Origin: Actinomycetes bacterium
Lineage (GTDB): Bacteria > Actinomycetota > Acidimicrobiia > Acidimicrobiales > RAAP-2
Assembly: GCA_021801235.1 (NCBI GenBank)
Contig: JAJYYG010000070.1
Span: 1 to 64,000 of the forward strand
DNA length: 64,000 nucleotides
Direction: 5' to 3'
Made by a program: the position numbers and the translations under genes. Under the pieces are notes generated by a model. That model was not told the DNA's origin and did not search any database. It saw only the letters and a program-made list of their open reading frames with translations. Positions within the stretch are counted from its first letter, which is position 1. Each line of letters opens with the position of its first letter. This document shows positions 26,388-35,817 of the stretch, in pieces.

Positions 26388-29300
26388 TGGGATCAGGTAC
26401 CGGACGCGTCCCGGAGGGCGGCGTCAGTCCGCCGTTCCTGCGCCGGGTGATGGTTGCCGCGGTGATCGGGTCGGTCGTCGGCGCCGCCGTCTTCGCCACC
26501 GTCTCCACCACGGCGCACGGCCCGGCGGCGACGGCACCCGGATCGGGCACGCCGCCGGGCGTGACCCACGCCACCACGACCAGTGTCACCACCCGCCTGG
26601 CCGCGCTCCCGCTGGCCTTCGCCCGGGGTACCACCCCGGCGCCCAGCTACGTGGCCGGAGCCCCCGGCACCGACGTGCAGGTCACGTCGGACCAGGTCGA
26701 CCTGACGATGGTCCGGGGATCCGGATCGGGCCCACGGGCGGTGGGAACCGCCTCCTCGGCGCCCACCCACGCCACCTCCTCCCGGATCGGCCTTGATCTG
26801 GTCGGGGCCGACCCGACGGCCCCGCTGTCCACCCAGGGCGCACTGCCCGGCCACGTCAACATGTTCGTGGGACCGCGCCAGTCGTGGCGGTCGGACCTCC
26901 CGACCTACCAGGCGGTCGTGGCCCACGACGCCTGGCCGGGCGTCGACGTGCGCTACGGCGGCAGGAGCGGCAGTCTCGAGTACACGCTGACGGTGGCTCC
27001 CGGCACCAACCCGTCGGTCGCCCGCCTGCGCCTTACCGGGGTTACCGGCCTGCACGTCGACAGCCGAGGCGACCTGGTGGGCCGGTCGGCAGCCGGGACC
27101 GTCTCCGAGCAGGCCCTGCGTGCTTGGCAGGTGATCGGTGGCCGCCGCCGTGCGGTGCCGGCCGCCTACCGTCTCCAGGGAACGACCGTCTCGTTCCAGG
27201 TGGGCTCCTACGACCGGAGCCGGCCCCTCGTCATCGACCCGACGGTGGTGACGGGCTACGCCACCTACCTGTCGGGCAGCCCGTTGTCCGAGGTCCTCGG
27301 CCTGGCCACCGACCAGGCCGGGAACACCTACGCCGTCGGGTTCACCGGAGGCACCGGGTTCCCGACCACCGGCTCGCCGGCCTACGGGGGCGGCCTCACC
27401 GACGCCTTCGTAACCGAGCTCAACCCGGCCGGGACCTCTGCCCTCTTCTCCACGTACCTCGGGGGCGTGGGCGAGGACGTGGCCACCGCCGTCGCCCTCG
27501 GGCCTTCGGGCTCCATCTACGTCGCCGGTTACACCGACTCCCCCGACTTCCCCATCGTCGGCGGCACGCGCAACACCAACGACAACAACACCATCTTCGG
27601 CGCCGAGAACGACGGCTTCCTCACCGTGCTGGCCACCGGCGGGGGCAGCATCAAAGCCTCCACCCTGATCGGCGGTTCAGGCGAGGACGAGATCGAGGCC
27701 CTCGCCGTCGACGCCGCCGGCAACGCCCACATCGCCGGGCTGACCACGTGGGACGACTTCCCCGGCCTGGGTGGCACGGCGGGCACGCTCCAAGACTTCG
27801 ACGAGGCGGAGCGCTACGTGAACGGCGGATACTCCAACCCGAACTCGGACGCCTTCGTGGCCACCGTGGACGACACCTCGGGCCAGCTCGTCCTCGGCCC
27901 GGTGACCTCCCTGGGCGTCGGGCAAGGCGCACAGGTCGACGCCCTCACCCTCGACAGTGCAGGCAATGCCTTCGTGGCCGGCGGGGACTCCAATCCTCTG
28001 GCGACGGTCGGGGGTGCGTATTCGGGCGAGGCCAGCTACACCGAACACGACGGCGGGTTCGTGGCCGAGGTGTCCCCCGCCGGCAGCGTCACCTGGCTGG
28101 CGTGGATGGGCTCGAACATGCAGCTCTACGGCATCGCCCTCGACGCGGCCGGCAACGTCGACGTGGTCGGGGCGGCGTACCCCGGCCTGGCCACCACCGC
28201 GGGCGTCGTCGACCCAACGGACCCCGGTGGCGGACCTCAGGCCATGGCCGCCTCGCTCTCCCCGAACGGTGCCACCCTCCGGTGGGCCACCTACCTTGGT
28301 GGCACCAATGGCACCTCCGAAGCCGACGCCGTCGCGGTGGCACCCGACGGCTCGCTCCTTGTGACCGGCGGTACGGCGTCCACCAGCGGCGTGGCCACCG
28401 CCGGGGCGCCGCAGGCCGCCTACGGCGGAGGAGCTTCCGACGCCTTCCTCGTCGACCTGGCCGCGGACGCCACCGCCGTCGACTGGGGAACCTACCTTGG
28501 CGGGCCCGGTGCGGATTGGGCCATGACGATGAGCCTCGTCCCCGGAGGGGTGGCCATCGGTGGCCTGGCCACGCCGCCGTCGTTCCCGGTCAGCGCCGGC
28601 AGCCTGCAGACGACACCCGCTGCCGCCGGCACCCAGGCCGGGTTCGTCGCCGACGTGCTGGTGGTGCCGACGGTGACCGCGGTGTCGCCGGCCTTCGGGT
28701 CGGTCGCCGGTGGCACCACCGTGACCGTGACCGGGACCGGGTTCACCGGTGCCACCGCCGTTCACGTGGGTGCGACCGCCGCTTCCTTCACGGTGGTGTC
28801 GGACTCGCAGCTGACCGTCATCACTCCCTCCGGGACACCCGGAACCGTGCACGTGACCGTCACCGGGCCCGGCGGCACCAGCGCCGCCACCACCGCGGAC
28901 CTCTTCGACTACCAGGCCACCCAGGCCGCCCTCACCATCACCTCCACCGCCGTCACCTACGGCCACGCCCTCACCCTCGCCACCTCGGGTGGCACGACGG
29001 GTGGGGCGGTCACCTACCAGGTGCCCTCGGCCGGCACCGCCGGCTGTGCCGTAAGCGGTGCGAGCCTCACCGCCACCAGTGCCGGCACCTGCACGGTCAC
29101 CGCCACCATGGCCGGCGATACCGACTACCAGGCAGTGTCGTCGGCGCCCACCGTCATCACGGTCAGCGACGGCAGTTATCTGCTGGTGGCCCCCGACGGC
29201 GGCGTGTTCGCCTTCGGGGGTGCCCGCTTCGCGGGTTCGTGCCCGGCGACGGGCTCGGTGTGCGCCGGGGTCTCCGACATCGTCGGCGCTGCGGCCACCC

Positions 29301-29962
29301 CCGACGGCAAGGGCTACTGGCTGGTCGGGGCGGACGGCTCTGTCTACCCGTTCGGCGCTGCTGTCTCCTACGGATCGATGCGGGGCACCCACCTGAGGGA
29401 GCCGGTGGTGGGCATCGCAGCCACCCCCGACGGCAAGGGCTACTGGCTGGTCGCCTCCGACGGCGGTGTGTTCGCCTTCGGCGACGCCACCTTCGCCGGA
29501 TCGATGGGCGGCACCCACCTGAGGGAGCCGGTGGTAGGTATGGCGGCCACCCCCGACGGCAAGGGCTACTGGCTGGTCGCCGCCGACGGCGGCGTGTTCG
29601 CCTTCGGAAGTGCCCGCTTCACCGGCTCGTGCCCGGTGCCCGGCTCGGTGTGCGCCGGGGTCACCGACATCGTCGGCGCCGCGGCCACCCCCGACGGCAA
29701 GGGCTACTGGCTGGTGGGGGCGGACGGCTCTGTCTACCCGTTCGGCACCGCTGTCTCCTACGGGTCGATGCGCGGCACCCACCTGAACAAGCCGGTGGTG
29801 GGCATGGCGGCCACCATCGACGGCAAGGGCTACTGGCTGGCCGGCGCCGACGGCGGCGTGTTCGCCTTCGGCGATGCCACCTTCGCCGGATCGATGGGCG
29901 GCATCCGCCTGGACGCGCCGGTGGTGGGCCTAGCCACACCAGCCGTCCGGCCCCCCGGCTGA
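26387..29962 (+). CDS. Very large secreted/anchored SBBP beta-propeller protein with IPT/TIG domain and C-terminal GYWLV-DGGVFAFGDA repeats
   Basis: N-terminal TM; NMFVGPRQSWRSDLPTYQAVVAHDAWPGVDVRYGGRSGSLEYTLTVAPG; repeated GNTYAVGFTGGTGFPTT / GSIYVAGYTDSPDFP (SBBP); VTAVSPAFGSVAGGTTVTVTGTGFTGATAVHVG (IPT); C-terminal GKGYWLV..DGGVFAFG repeats. ATG overlaps the upstream stop. Confidence 0.88.
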   Translation: MGSGTGRVPEGGVSPPFLRRVMVAAVIGSVVGAAVFATVSTTAHGPAATAPGSGTPPGVTHATTTSVTTRLAALPLAFARGTTPAPSYVAGAPGTDVQVTSDQVDLTMVRGSGSGPRAVGTASSAPTHATSSRIGLDLVGADPTAPLSTQGALPGHVNMFVGPRQSWRSDLPTYQAVVAHDAWPGVDVRYGGRSGSLEYTLTVAPGTNPSVARLRLTGVTGLHVDSRGDLVGRSAAGTVSEQALRAWQVIGGRRRAVPAAYRLQGTTVSFQVGSYDRSRPLVIDPTVVTGYATYLSGSPLSEVLGLATDQAGNTYAVGFTGGTGFPTTGSPAYGGGLTDAFVTELNPAGTSALFSTYLGGVGEDVATAVALGPSGSIYVAGYTDSPDFPIVGGTRNTNDNNTIFGAENDGFLTVLATGGGSIKASTLIGGSGEDEIEALAVDAAGNAHIAGLTTWDDFPGLGGTAGTLQDFDEAERYVNGGYSNPNSDAFVATVDDTSGQLVLGPVTSLGVGQGAQVDALTLDSAGNAFVAGGDSNPLATVGGAYSGEASYTEHDGGFVAEVSPAGSVTWLAWMGSNMQLYGIALDAAGNVDVVGAAYPGLATTAGVVDPTDPGGGPQAMAASLSPNGATLRWATYLGGTNGTSEADAVAVAPDGSLLVTGGTASTSGVATAGAPQAAYGGGASDAFLVDLAADATAVDWGTYLGGPGADWAMTMSLVPGGVAIGGLATPPSFPVSAGSLQTTPAAAGTQAGFVADVLVVPTVTAVSPAFGSVAGGTTVTVTGTGFTGATAVHVGATAASFTVVSDSQLTVITPSGTPGTVHVTVTGPGGTSAATTADLFDYQATQAALTITSTAVTYGHALTLATSGGTTGGAVTYQVPSAGTAGCAVSGASLTATSAGTCTVTATMAGDTDYQAVSSAPTVITVSDGSYLLVAPDGGVFAFGGARFAGSCPATGSVCAGVSDIVGAAATPDGKGYWLVGADGSVYPFGAAVSYGSMRGTHLREPVVGIAATPDGKGYWLVASDGGVFAFGDATFAGSMGGTHLREPVVGMAATPDGKGYWLVAADGGVFAFGSARFTGSCPVPGSVCAGVTDIVGAAATPDGKGYWLVGADGSVYPFGTAVSYGSMRGTHLNKPVVGMAATIDGKGYWLAGADGGVFAFGDATFAGSMGGIRLDAPVVGLATPAVRPPG

Positions 29963-29980
29963 GCCCGGGAGAGCTGGCGC

Positions 29981-30913
29981 GTGCCGCCACCCGACCGCAC
30001 CGGCCCGCTGCGATCGGGCGGCGCCGTGGCCGCGGTACGGAGCGGGCCGGCAACGGTCGCCGCCGCGGTGCCCATCCGTCCGTCCGACCGGACCGGTGAG
30101 CCGTTCCTCGAACCCGTCGTCGACGTCGCCACCCACGTGGGACCGCTCCTGCTCCCAGCCGGGGACCAGGTCATCACCCGCGTGCTGCAGAACGGGGGCG
30201 TGTGGGAGACCCAGGAGACCGCCTACCTGATCATGACGCTCCTGCCCGGCCAGACGTTCGTGGACATCGGAGCCCATGTCGGCTACTTCAGCGTCCTCGC
30301 CTCCAAACGGGTCGGCCCCACGGGAACGGTCATCGCCTTCGAGCCCGAGGCCCGCAACCTCGACCTGTTGGAGCGGAACCTCTGGCGCAACGGGTGCGGC
30401 AACGCGGTGGTGGTGCCACACGCGTGCTCCGACCGCTCGGAGGCACTGTCCCTCGTCCTCGACGAGGAGAACCGGGGCGCACACTATCTGGTGCCGCCGG
30501 GACACGGGGACGTCGCCGTGTCGTGCGTCCGGCCCGACCAGGTCCTCCCCGACGCGGTCGACGTGGTCAAGATCGACGCCCAGGGCTACGACCACGAGGT
30601 GGTCTCCGGACTGAGCCGGACGTGGACCGCCTGTCCGGACCTGGTCATCATGGTCGAGCTGTCCTACGGAGAGCTCGATCGGCGGGGCATCGAACCGGTG
30701 GTCGTGCTCGGCGGTTACGAGGAGATGGGGTTCGAGCTGGCAATGTTCGACGCCGGCGGCCACCTGCCGGTCATGCCGGCCGAGGCCATCGACGCCGTGT
30801 GCCGCACCCTCCAGCAGGCGGATATCACCGTCGTCCTCCACCGCAAAGACGGCGCGGTCCGAGGCGAGCGCGAGGTCGAACAGGCGCTGCCGCCTTTCGG
30901 CGGCACCCGATGA
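29981..30913 (+). CDS. FkbM-family methyltransferase
   Basis: QTFVDIGAHVGYFSVLASKRVGPTGTVIAFEPEARNLDLLERNL...VDVVKIDAQGYDHEVVSGL. Confidence 0.9.
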   Translation: MPPPDRTGPLRSGGAVAAVRSGPATVAAAVPIRPSDRTGEPFLEPVVDVATHVGPLLLPAGDQVITRVLQNGGVWETQETAYLIMTLLPGQTFVDIGAHVGYFSVLASKRVGPTGTVIAFEPEARNLDLLERNLWRNGCGNAVVVPHACSDRSEALSLVLDEENRGAHYLVPPGHGDVAVSCVRPDQVLPDAVDVVKIDAQGYDHEVVSGLSRTWTACPDLVIMVELSYGELDRRGIEPVVVLGGYEEMGFELAMFDAGGHLPVMPAEAIDAVCRTLQQADITVVLHRKDGAVRGEREVEQALPPFGGTR

Positions 30914-31097
30914 CCGGGGCCGTCGCGTTCGAGCCGGGGAACCATACGCAGTCGGCTTCGTCTGCGCGATGCGTCGAGCGCCCCGTGAGCTCCTGACCCG
31001 GGTTCACTCGCCGGTGCGGGGGACGCCTCCGCCGGTGCCTCGTCGACGCCCCGGTCAAGAAGATGGCCGGCAACATTCGCATGTACCGCCTCTGGCC

Positions 31098-31173
31098 TGG
31101 TGGGCCGTGCGGGTCTCGATCCCGCCACCTTGGGATTAAAAGTCCCCTGCTCTACCGGATGAGCTAACGGCCC
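31098..31173 (-). tRNA. tRNA-Lys (anticodon TTT), with encoded CCA
   Basis: Minus strand GGGCCGTTAGCTCATCCGGTAGAGCAGGGGACTTTTAATCCCAAGGTGGCGGGATCGAGACCCGCACGGCCCACCA folds as a cloverleaf; 7-bp acceptor stem GGGCCGT/ACGGCCC. Confidence 0.96.
31105..31121 (+). repeat. Candidate attR-like repeat within tRNA-Lys
   Basis: Same 17-mer as 17447-17463. Confidence 0.6.
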
Positions 31174-31242
31174 GGTGCGAGGATACAGGGTGCCGTCGTG
31201 TGTCCCCGGGCCCCGGCGACGGGTCAGTGGGCGCGTCAGGGT

Positions 31243-32745
31243 TCAGCGTTCGGTGCTCCCGGCCGTCGGGCGCTCGGACCGCCCGGCACCGCCGCCCGGT
31301 CCGGGCACGGGCTCCGACCGGTCGGCGTCTTCCTCCCCTGCGTCGACCGTATCCACCGTATCTACCGGCACAGCTGCCACCGCCACGGCCGGACCGCGTA
31401 CCTCGTCGGCCGGCGGGCTGTGCCGGAAGAACAGCCAGAATGTCACCGCGTTCACCAACTGGAGCACGCCGGCGATCTCGAAGGGGAGGGTGAGGCTGAC
31501 TTCGTCGAGGAGGTAGCCCGAGAGCAGCGGGCTGGCGGCCATGGTGACCTGGCTCGGGACGTTCGAGAGCGCAGCCACCGACGCCCGTTCGTCCGGATGG
31601 GCCATGGCGATGACGTACGACTGGCGGAGCGGGAGACCGGCCCGCTGGAAGATCATGCGGACCAGGTAGATCCCGCCGGCGATGACGAACGTGGGGGCCA
31701 GCACCATCGGGATCAACAGCACCGCCTGCACGGCGCGCACGACCGACACCGTCCGGACCAGACCCCACCGGCGGGCCATCCCCGCGGCCGACAGGACCGA
31801 GACCATGGTCACCAGGTTGATGACGGCGAAGAGGGCCCCGATCTGGCCCGGCGTGGCCCCGTACCGCCGGTACAGCCAGTAGGTGACGAACGGGCCGAAC
31901 ATCCCGACGGCCAGGCCGTTGAAGGAGTTGGTGATCCAGAGCTTGACGAGGAGCGGCAGGGACCGCCGGGGAAAGGCCGACCGGCGCCGTGGGGGCGCCG
32001 TCCCGACGTTCCCGGTTGCACCCTCCCCGGTCCCGGCACCGCCGACCCCGGCACCGCAGTCCGCCGGTGGCGAGCGGCGCGGCCGCGGCTCGACGATCCA
32101 GAAGGCCAGCACCCCGGCGAGCACCGCGGCGAGGCCGGTCACCACGAAGGCGGGGCGGAAGGCGGCGACCAGCCCGGCCCCTGCATGCCCACCCCCCGCG
32201 TCGGTGAGCACGGCGAGCCCGCCGCCGATCAGCGCTCCCAACGATGCGCCGAAGGCCAGTCTCCCGAACACGACATTGCGTGCGCTGTCCGGGGTCAGCT
32301 CCATCACCAGGGCGGACTCCGCCGGCTGGTACGGACCGATCGTCCCTCCACCCCCGCCGGCACCCCGGCCGAAGCTGCCGAGCGCCGCGGCGGTGAAGAG
32401 GACCCAGGTCGGCTGGTGCGCGGTGAACGCGAAGGCTGCCGCGGCGGTGAGGAACGGGAACACGATGAGGAAGGGGCGGCGGCCGATCCGGTCGGAGAGG
32501 AGGCCGACACCTGCGGACAGTGCGGCGGAGGCGATGGCGATGACCGCGAACAAGACGCCGAGCTCGAAGCCGCTGTAGCCGAGCCGTGCGAGATAGACGG
32601 GTGCCACCACCGCGGAGAGCGCCCGGGTGGCGCTCATCGCCACCCGGGCCGCCCACACGAGGACCAGCGACCGGTTGGTCCAGTCGGGGAAGACACGGCG
32701 ACGGATCCGCCGCCGCCGGCTCCCGGACGCGGAGACCGCCGTCAC
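31243..32745 (-). CDS. MFS transporter
   Basis: Multiple TM segments; GVGLLSDRIGRRPFLIVFPFLTA motif. Confidence 0.9.
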   Translation of the reverse strand: MTAVSASGSRRRRIRRRVFPDWTNRSLVLVWAARVAMSATRALSAVVAPVYLARLGYSGFELGVLFAVIAIASAALSAGVGLLSDRIGRRPFLIVFPFLTAAAAFAFTAHQPTWVLFTAAALGSFGRGAGGGGGTIGPYQPAESALVMELTPDSARNVVFGRLAFGASLGALIGGGLAVLTDAGGGHAGAGLVAAFRPAFVVTGLAAVLAGVLAFWIVEPRPRRSPPADCGAGVGGAGTGEGATGNVGTAPPRRRSAFPRRSLPLLVKLWITNSFNGLAVGMFGPFVTYWLYRRYGATPGQIGALFAVINLVTMVSVLSAAGMARRWGLVRTVSVVRAVQAVLLIPMVLAPTFVIAGGIYLVRMIFQRAGLPLRQSYVIAMAHPDERASVAALSNVPSQVTMAASPLLSGYLLDEVSLTLPFEIAGVLQLVNAVTFWLFFRHSPPADEVRGPAVAVAAVPVDTVDTVDAGEEDADRSEPVPGPGGGAGRSERPTAGSTER

Positions 32746-32802
32746 GCGTCGCGCCGACGACGGCGGGAAGGGGGTGCCCCGGTCATGCGCCGCGTCTCAG
32801 GT

Positions 32803-34242
32803 TCAACCCCCCGCGCACGAGATGCCACGCCCGTCGGCGGCGTCGCTCCAACCCGGCGCGTCGGTCACGGGATGGAAGTCGCCCGTCGCCCGGTCCTGCT
32901 GGTAGGGAACCACCGCAGGTTCCCCGCCGGCGAGGGCACCCACGGCGGCGAGGAGTGTGTCGATGTCCCCCGGTGATGTCCCCAGCCCGGCACTGGCTCT
33001 CACCGCCCCCGGCATCCCACGGTGGTCTCCGGCCATGACCTCGGTCCGGTAGGTCGCGACCGCGGCGGCGTCGAGCCCGAGCAGGCGCACGACGTAGGGG
33101 TGGGCGCAGAAGCAACCGTGGCGGACGGCGATCCCGTACTCCGCGCTGAGCCGGGCGGCGGTCAGGGCGTGGTGCATCCCGTCGACGGTGAACGCGGCCA
33201 CTGCCAGGGTGTCGGCGCCACCGGCCACCGACGGGCCGAGCAGGGTGACGCCCGGGATGGCGGCAAGGCCCTCACGCAGGCGACGGGCCAGCGTCCGCTC
33301 GTGGTCCCGGACACGGTCCCATCCAATGTCGCCGAGGACGTCGATGGCGGCATGCATCGCCACCGCCCCGAGCACGTTCGGCGAGCCCGCCTCCTCCCTC
33401 TCCGGTGGTTCGCTCCACACCACCTCGTCCAGATCGACCAGGTCCACGGCGCCTCCTCCGGCGAGGAAGGGGTCACCGGTCTCGAATGCACGGCGGGGCC
33501 CGATCAGCGCCCCCGAGCCGAACGGGGCGTAGAGCTTGTGCCCGCTGAACACGAGGAATTCGGCGTCACGGGGAAGTGGTCGGTGGGGCGCCAGCTGGGC
33601 TGCATCCACGACCACGGGCACCCCCCGCTCGTGCGCCGCGACGATCAGGTCGTCGATCGGAGGGAGCCAACCGGTCACGTTGGACGCACCGGTGACGGCC
33701 AGGAGTGCCGGCCGGGCCCCACGCTCGATGGCGGCGACGACGTCGGCGACCTCGAAGGTCCCCTCCCGGTCGCATTCGACATAGCGCCGCCGGGCCACGC
33801 GGCCCCAGGGGAGGAGGTTCGCGTGGTGCTCCACGGTCGTCGTCACCACGACGTCGGAGGGCTCGAGCCGCAGACGGTAGGCGAGGTGGTTGATGGCCTC
33901 GGTCGCGTTCCGGCACAGGATGGCGATGTCGGGACCGTCCGGGTCGCGCCCGGCGAAGCTCAGGACGGCGCGGCGGGCGTCCTCGTACGCCGCGGTGGAC
34001 CTGCGGGAGCGGAACCCCGCACCCCGGTGGACGCTCGAATACCAGGGAAGTGCCTCCGCCACCCGCGCTGCCACCTCGGGCAACGCCTGGGTGGAGGCAG
34101 CCTGGTCGAGCTCCACCGCACGCCGCTCGTTCCCGTCGACGCAGGGGACCGTGCACCCGGAGCCGACCAGGTCCGCGAGCGGGCCGTCGGCGCAAAGCGC
34201 CTCCCCGCCTCCGTCCCGCCTGCCGTCCGTGGGTGCGCTCAC
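32803..34242 (-). CDS. Class V aminotransferase / cysteine-desulfurase-like PLP enzyme
   Basis: LDQAASTQALPEVAARV, ILCRNATEAINHLAYRL, TTTVEHHANLLPWG, VVDAAQLAPHRPLPRDAEFLVFSGHKLYAPFGSGALIG (PLP Lys). Confidence 0.88.
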   Translation of the reverse strand: MSAPTDGRRDGGGEALCADGPLADLVGSGCTVPCVDGNERRAVELDQAASTQALPEVAARVAEALPWYSSVHRGAGFRSRRSTAAYEDARRAVLSFAGRDPDGPDIAILCRNATEAINHLAYRLRLEPSDVVVTTTVEHHANLLPWGRVARRRYVECDREGTFEVADVVAAIERGARPALLAVTGASNVTGWLPPIDDLIVAAHERGVPVVVDAAQLAPHRPLPRDAEFLVFSGHKLYAPFGSGALIGPRRAFETGDPFLAGGGAVDLVDLDEVVWSEPPEREEAGSPNVLGAVAMHAAIDVLGDIGWDRVRDHERTLARRLREGLAAIPGVTLLGPSVAGGADTLAVAAFTVDGMHHALTAARLSAEYGIAVRHGCFCAHPYVVRLLGLDAAAVATYRTEVMAGDHRGMPGAVRASAGLGTSPGDIDTLLAAVGALAGGEPAVVPYQQDRATGDFHPVTDAPGWSDAADGRGISCAGG

Positions 34243-34328
34243 GCCGTCAACCTTAGGGAACCTGACGGGCAGCGGACACTCCGGCCGGCTCCACCGGCCG
34301 GCCTCATCGGGAGGGCTACGATCCCGCC

Positions 34329-34649
34329 ATGGACGATCCGAGGGAGCCCGACACCGCCGGCATACCGGAAGGGACCCCCGCGGCCCCCGAACCGGCCGGC
34401 GACCGCACCCACGGCACCGATGGCACCTTCGACCTCGATGGCGTCGCGGCCGACATCGACGCCATCGAGGCCCTGCTCGACGGCGTCGACCGTGCGCTCT
34501 CGCGGATCGATGCCGCTACCTACGGCCGGTGCGGGACGTGCGGCGGTCCGATCGAGGATGCCGCGCTCGCCGAGGATCCGACCCGGGAGCACTGCGGCGG
34601 GTGCCGTCCCCTCGTCGGAGCTCCCCCATCTGCCCCCGGCGTAGGCTGA
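34329..34649 (+). CDS. DksA/TraR-type zinc-finger protein
   Basis: LSRIDAATYGRCGTCGGPIEDAALAEDPTREHCGGC. Confidence 0.82.
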   Translation: MDDPREPDTAGIPEGTPAAPEPAGDRTHGTDGTFDLDGVAADIDAIEALLDGVDRALSRIDAATYGRCGTCGGPIEDAALAEDPTREHCGGCRPLVGAPPSAPGVG

Positions 34650-34681
34650 CGGCTCCGCCGAAGGGTGCTTCTGGCCCGCCG

Positions 34682-35098
34682 TTACTTCTTGGTCGCCCAG
34701 AAGATCTCGGCGATCTCGGCGATCTCGGCCAGGAGCCGGTCGGCCACCGCGGCGTCGTTGCCCTTCTTGACCTCGCCGGCGGTCTTGGTGGCCCGCCAGA
34801 ACAGGTCGTGGAGCTGGGGGTACGTCTCGAGATGCTCCGGCTTGAAGTAGTCGGTCCACAGCACCCACAGGTGGTGCTTGACCAGCTCGGCACGCTCCTC
34901 TTTGATGATGGTCGACCGCACCCGGAACGTCTCGTCGTCGGAAGCGTTGAACTTGTCGATGATGTTCTTGATCGACTCCGCCTCGATCCGAGCCTGCGCG
35001 GGGTCGTAGACGCCGCACGGGAGATCGCAGTGGGCATGTGCCACCGGTGGGTCGGACAGCAGGTCGATGGCGGCGAACAGTCGGTCTGCGATGCGCAT
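34682..35098 (-). CDS. sodN: Nickel superoxide dismutase
   Basis: Leader then AHAHCDLPCGVYDPAQARIEAESIKNI (Ni-hook HCDLPCG); HHLWVLWTDYFKPEHLETYPQLHDLFWRATKTAGEVKKG. Confidence 0.97.
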   Translation of the reverse strand: MRIADRLFAAIDLLSDPPVAHAHCDLPCGVYDPAQARIEAESIKNIIDKFNASDDETFRVRSTIIKEERAELVKHHLWVLWTDYFKPEHLETYPQLHDLFWRATKTAGEVKKGNDAAVADRLLAEIAEIAEIFWATKK

Positions 35099-35313
35099 GG
35101 GCTGGCTCCTTGGTCGTTGTGGTCGTCCGGCACCGCGGTGACAGGGGGCGACAGTGGCCGCCGGCTGCCCGCGGCACCGGGCTCCGGTCGGGCGGTGGTT
35201 GCTGCTGGAGATGGTACCGAGTCGCCGCCGCGGGCTGCCACCGCCCCGACGGCGGACCCCATGACGACTCCCGTGACCCCTCCGACGGCGGCCCCCGTGA
35301 CGACCCACCGGCG

Positions 35314-35817
35314 ATGAGGCGGCCCTGCCGACCACGGGGGCCGGGGGTCCGCCGTCCTGGCACAAGGGAGCGGCGACGTCTGACCACCGTCGCCGCCGCC
35401 ATCGGCGTCGCGGCCCTCTGGGGGTTCGCCCCGCGGGTCCGGCGGGTGCGGGTCGACGGCGGGTCGATGGCTCCCGCCCTCCTCCCGGGGGACCGGTTGC
35501 TGGTGACCTGCCCGTCGCCCGTCGCCCGTCGCCGGGGCAGGGGTCGGGGCAGGGGCAGGGGGATCGCCCTCCGGGTCGGCCAGGTCGCGGTGGTGCGGGA
35601 CCCGCGTTCACCGGACCGGGTCCTCGTGAAACGGGTCCGGTCGGTCGACGGCGCATCGGGGGCCATCGAGGTACGCGGGGACGACCCCGGCGCCAGCACC
35701 GACAGCCGCACCTTCGGACCGGTGCCCGCCGCCCTGGTGATCGGCCACGCATGTTACCGGTACGCTCCGCCCGCCAGGGTGGGACGGGGCCCGTGGCACG
35801 GCTACGCTCCTGGTTGA
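35314..35817 (+). CDS. sodX: S26-family peptidase, Ni-SOD maturation protease (SodX-like)
   Basis: RVDGGSMAPALLPGDRLLV (Ser), RDPRSPDRVLVKRVRSVDG (Lys), EVRGDDPGASTDSRTFGPVP; adjacent and divergent to sodN. Confidence 0.85.
   Translation: MRRPCRPRGPGVRRPGTRERRRLTTVAAAIGVAALWGFAPRVRRVRVDGGSMAPALLPGDRLLVTCPSPVARRRGRGRGRGRGIALRVGQVAVVRDPRSPDRVLVKRVRSVDGASGAIEVRGDDPGASTDSRTFGPVPAALVIGHACYRYAPPARVGRGPWHGYAPG

Larger units (their letters stand above)
17447..31121. mobile_element. Candidate genomic island at the 3' end of tRNA-Lys; no integrase gene recognised
   Basis: 17-bp identical direct repeat CCGTGCGGGTCTCGATC at 17447-17463 and inside the tRNA 3' half (31105-31121); accessory gene content between them. 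Confidence 0.45.

Noticed and set aside
26884-30099. 1071-aa plus-strand ORF overlapping the SBBP gene
   Set aside because: Out-of-frame shadow of 26387..29962; low-complexity R/G/H composition.
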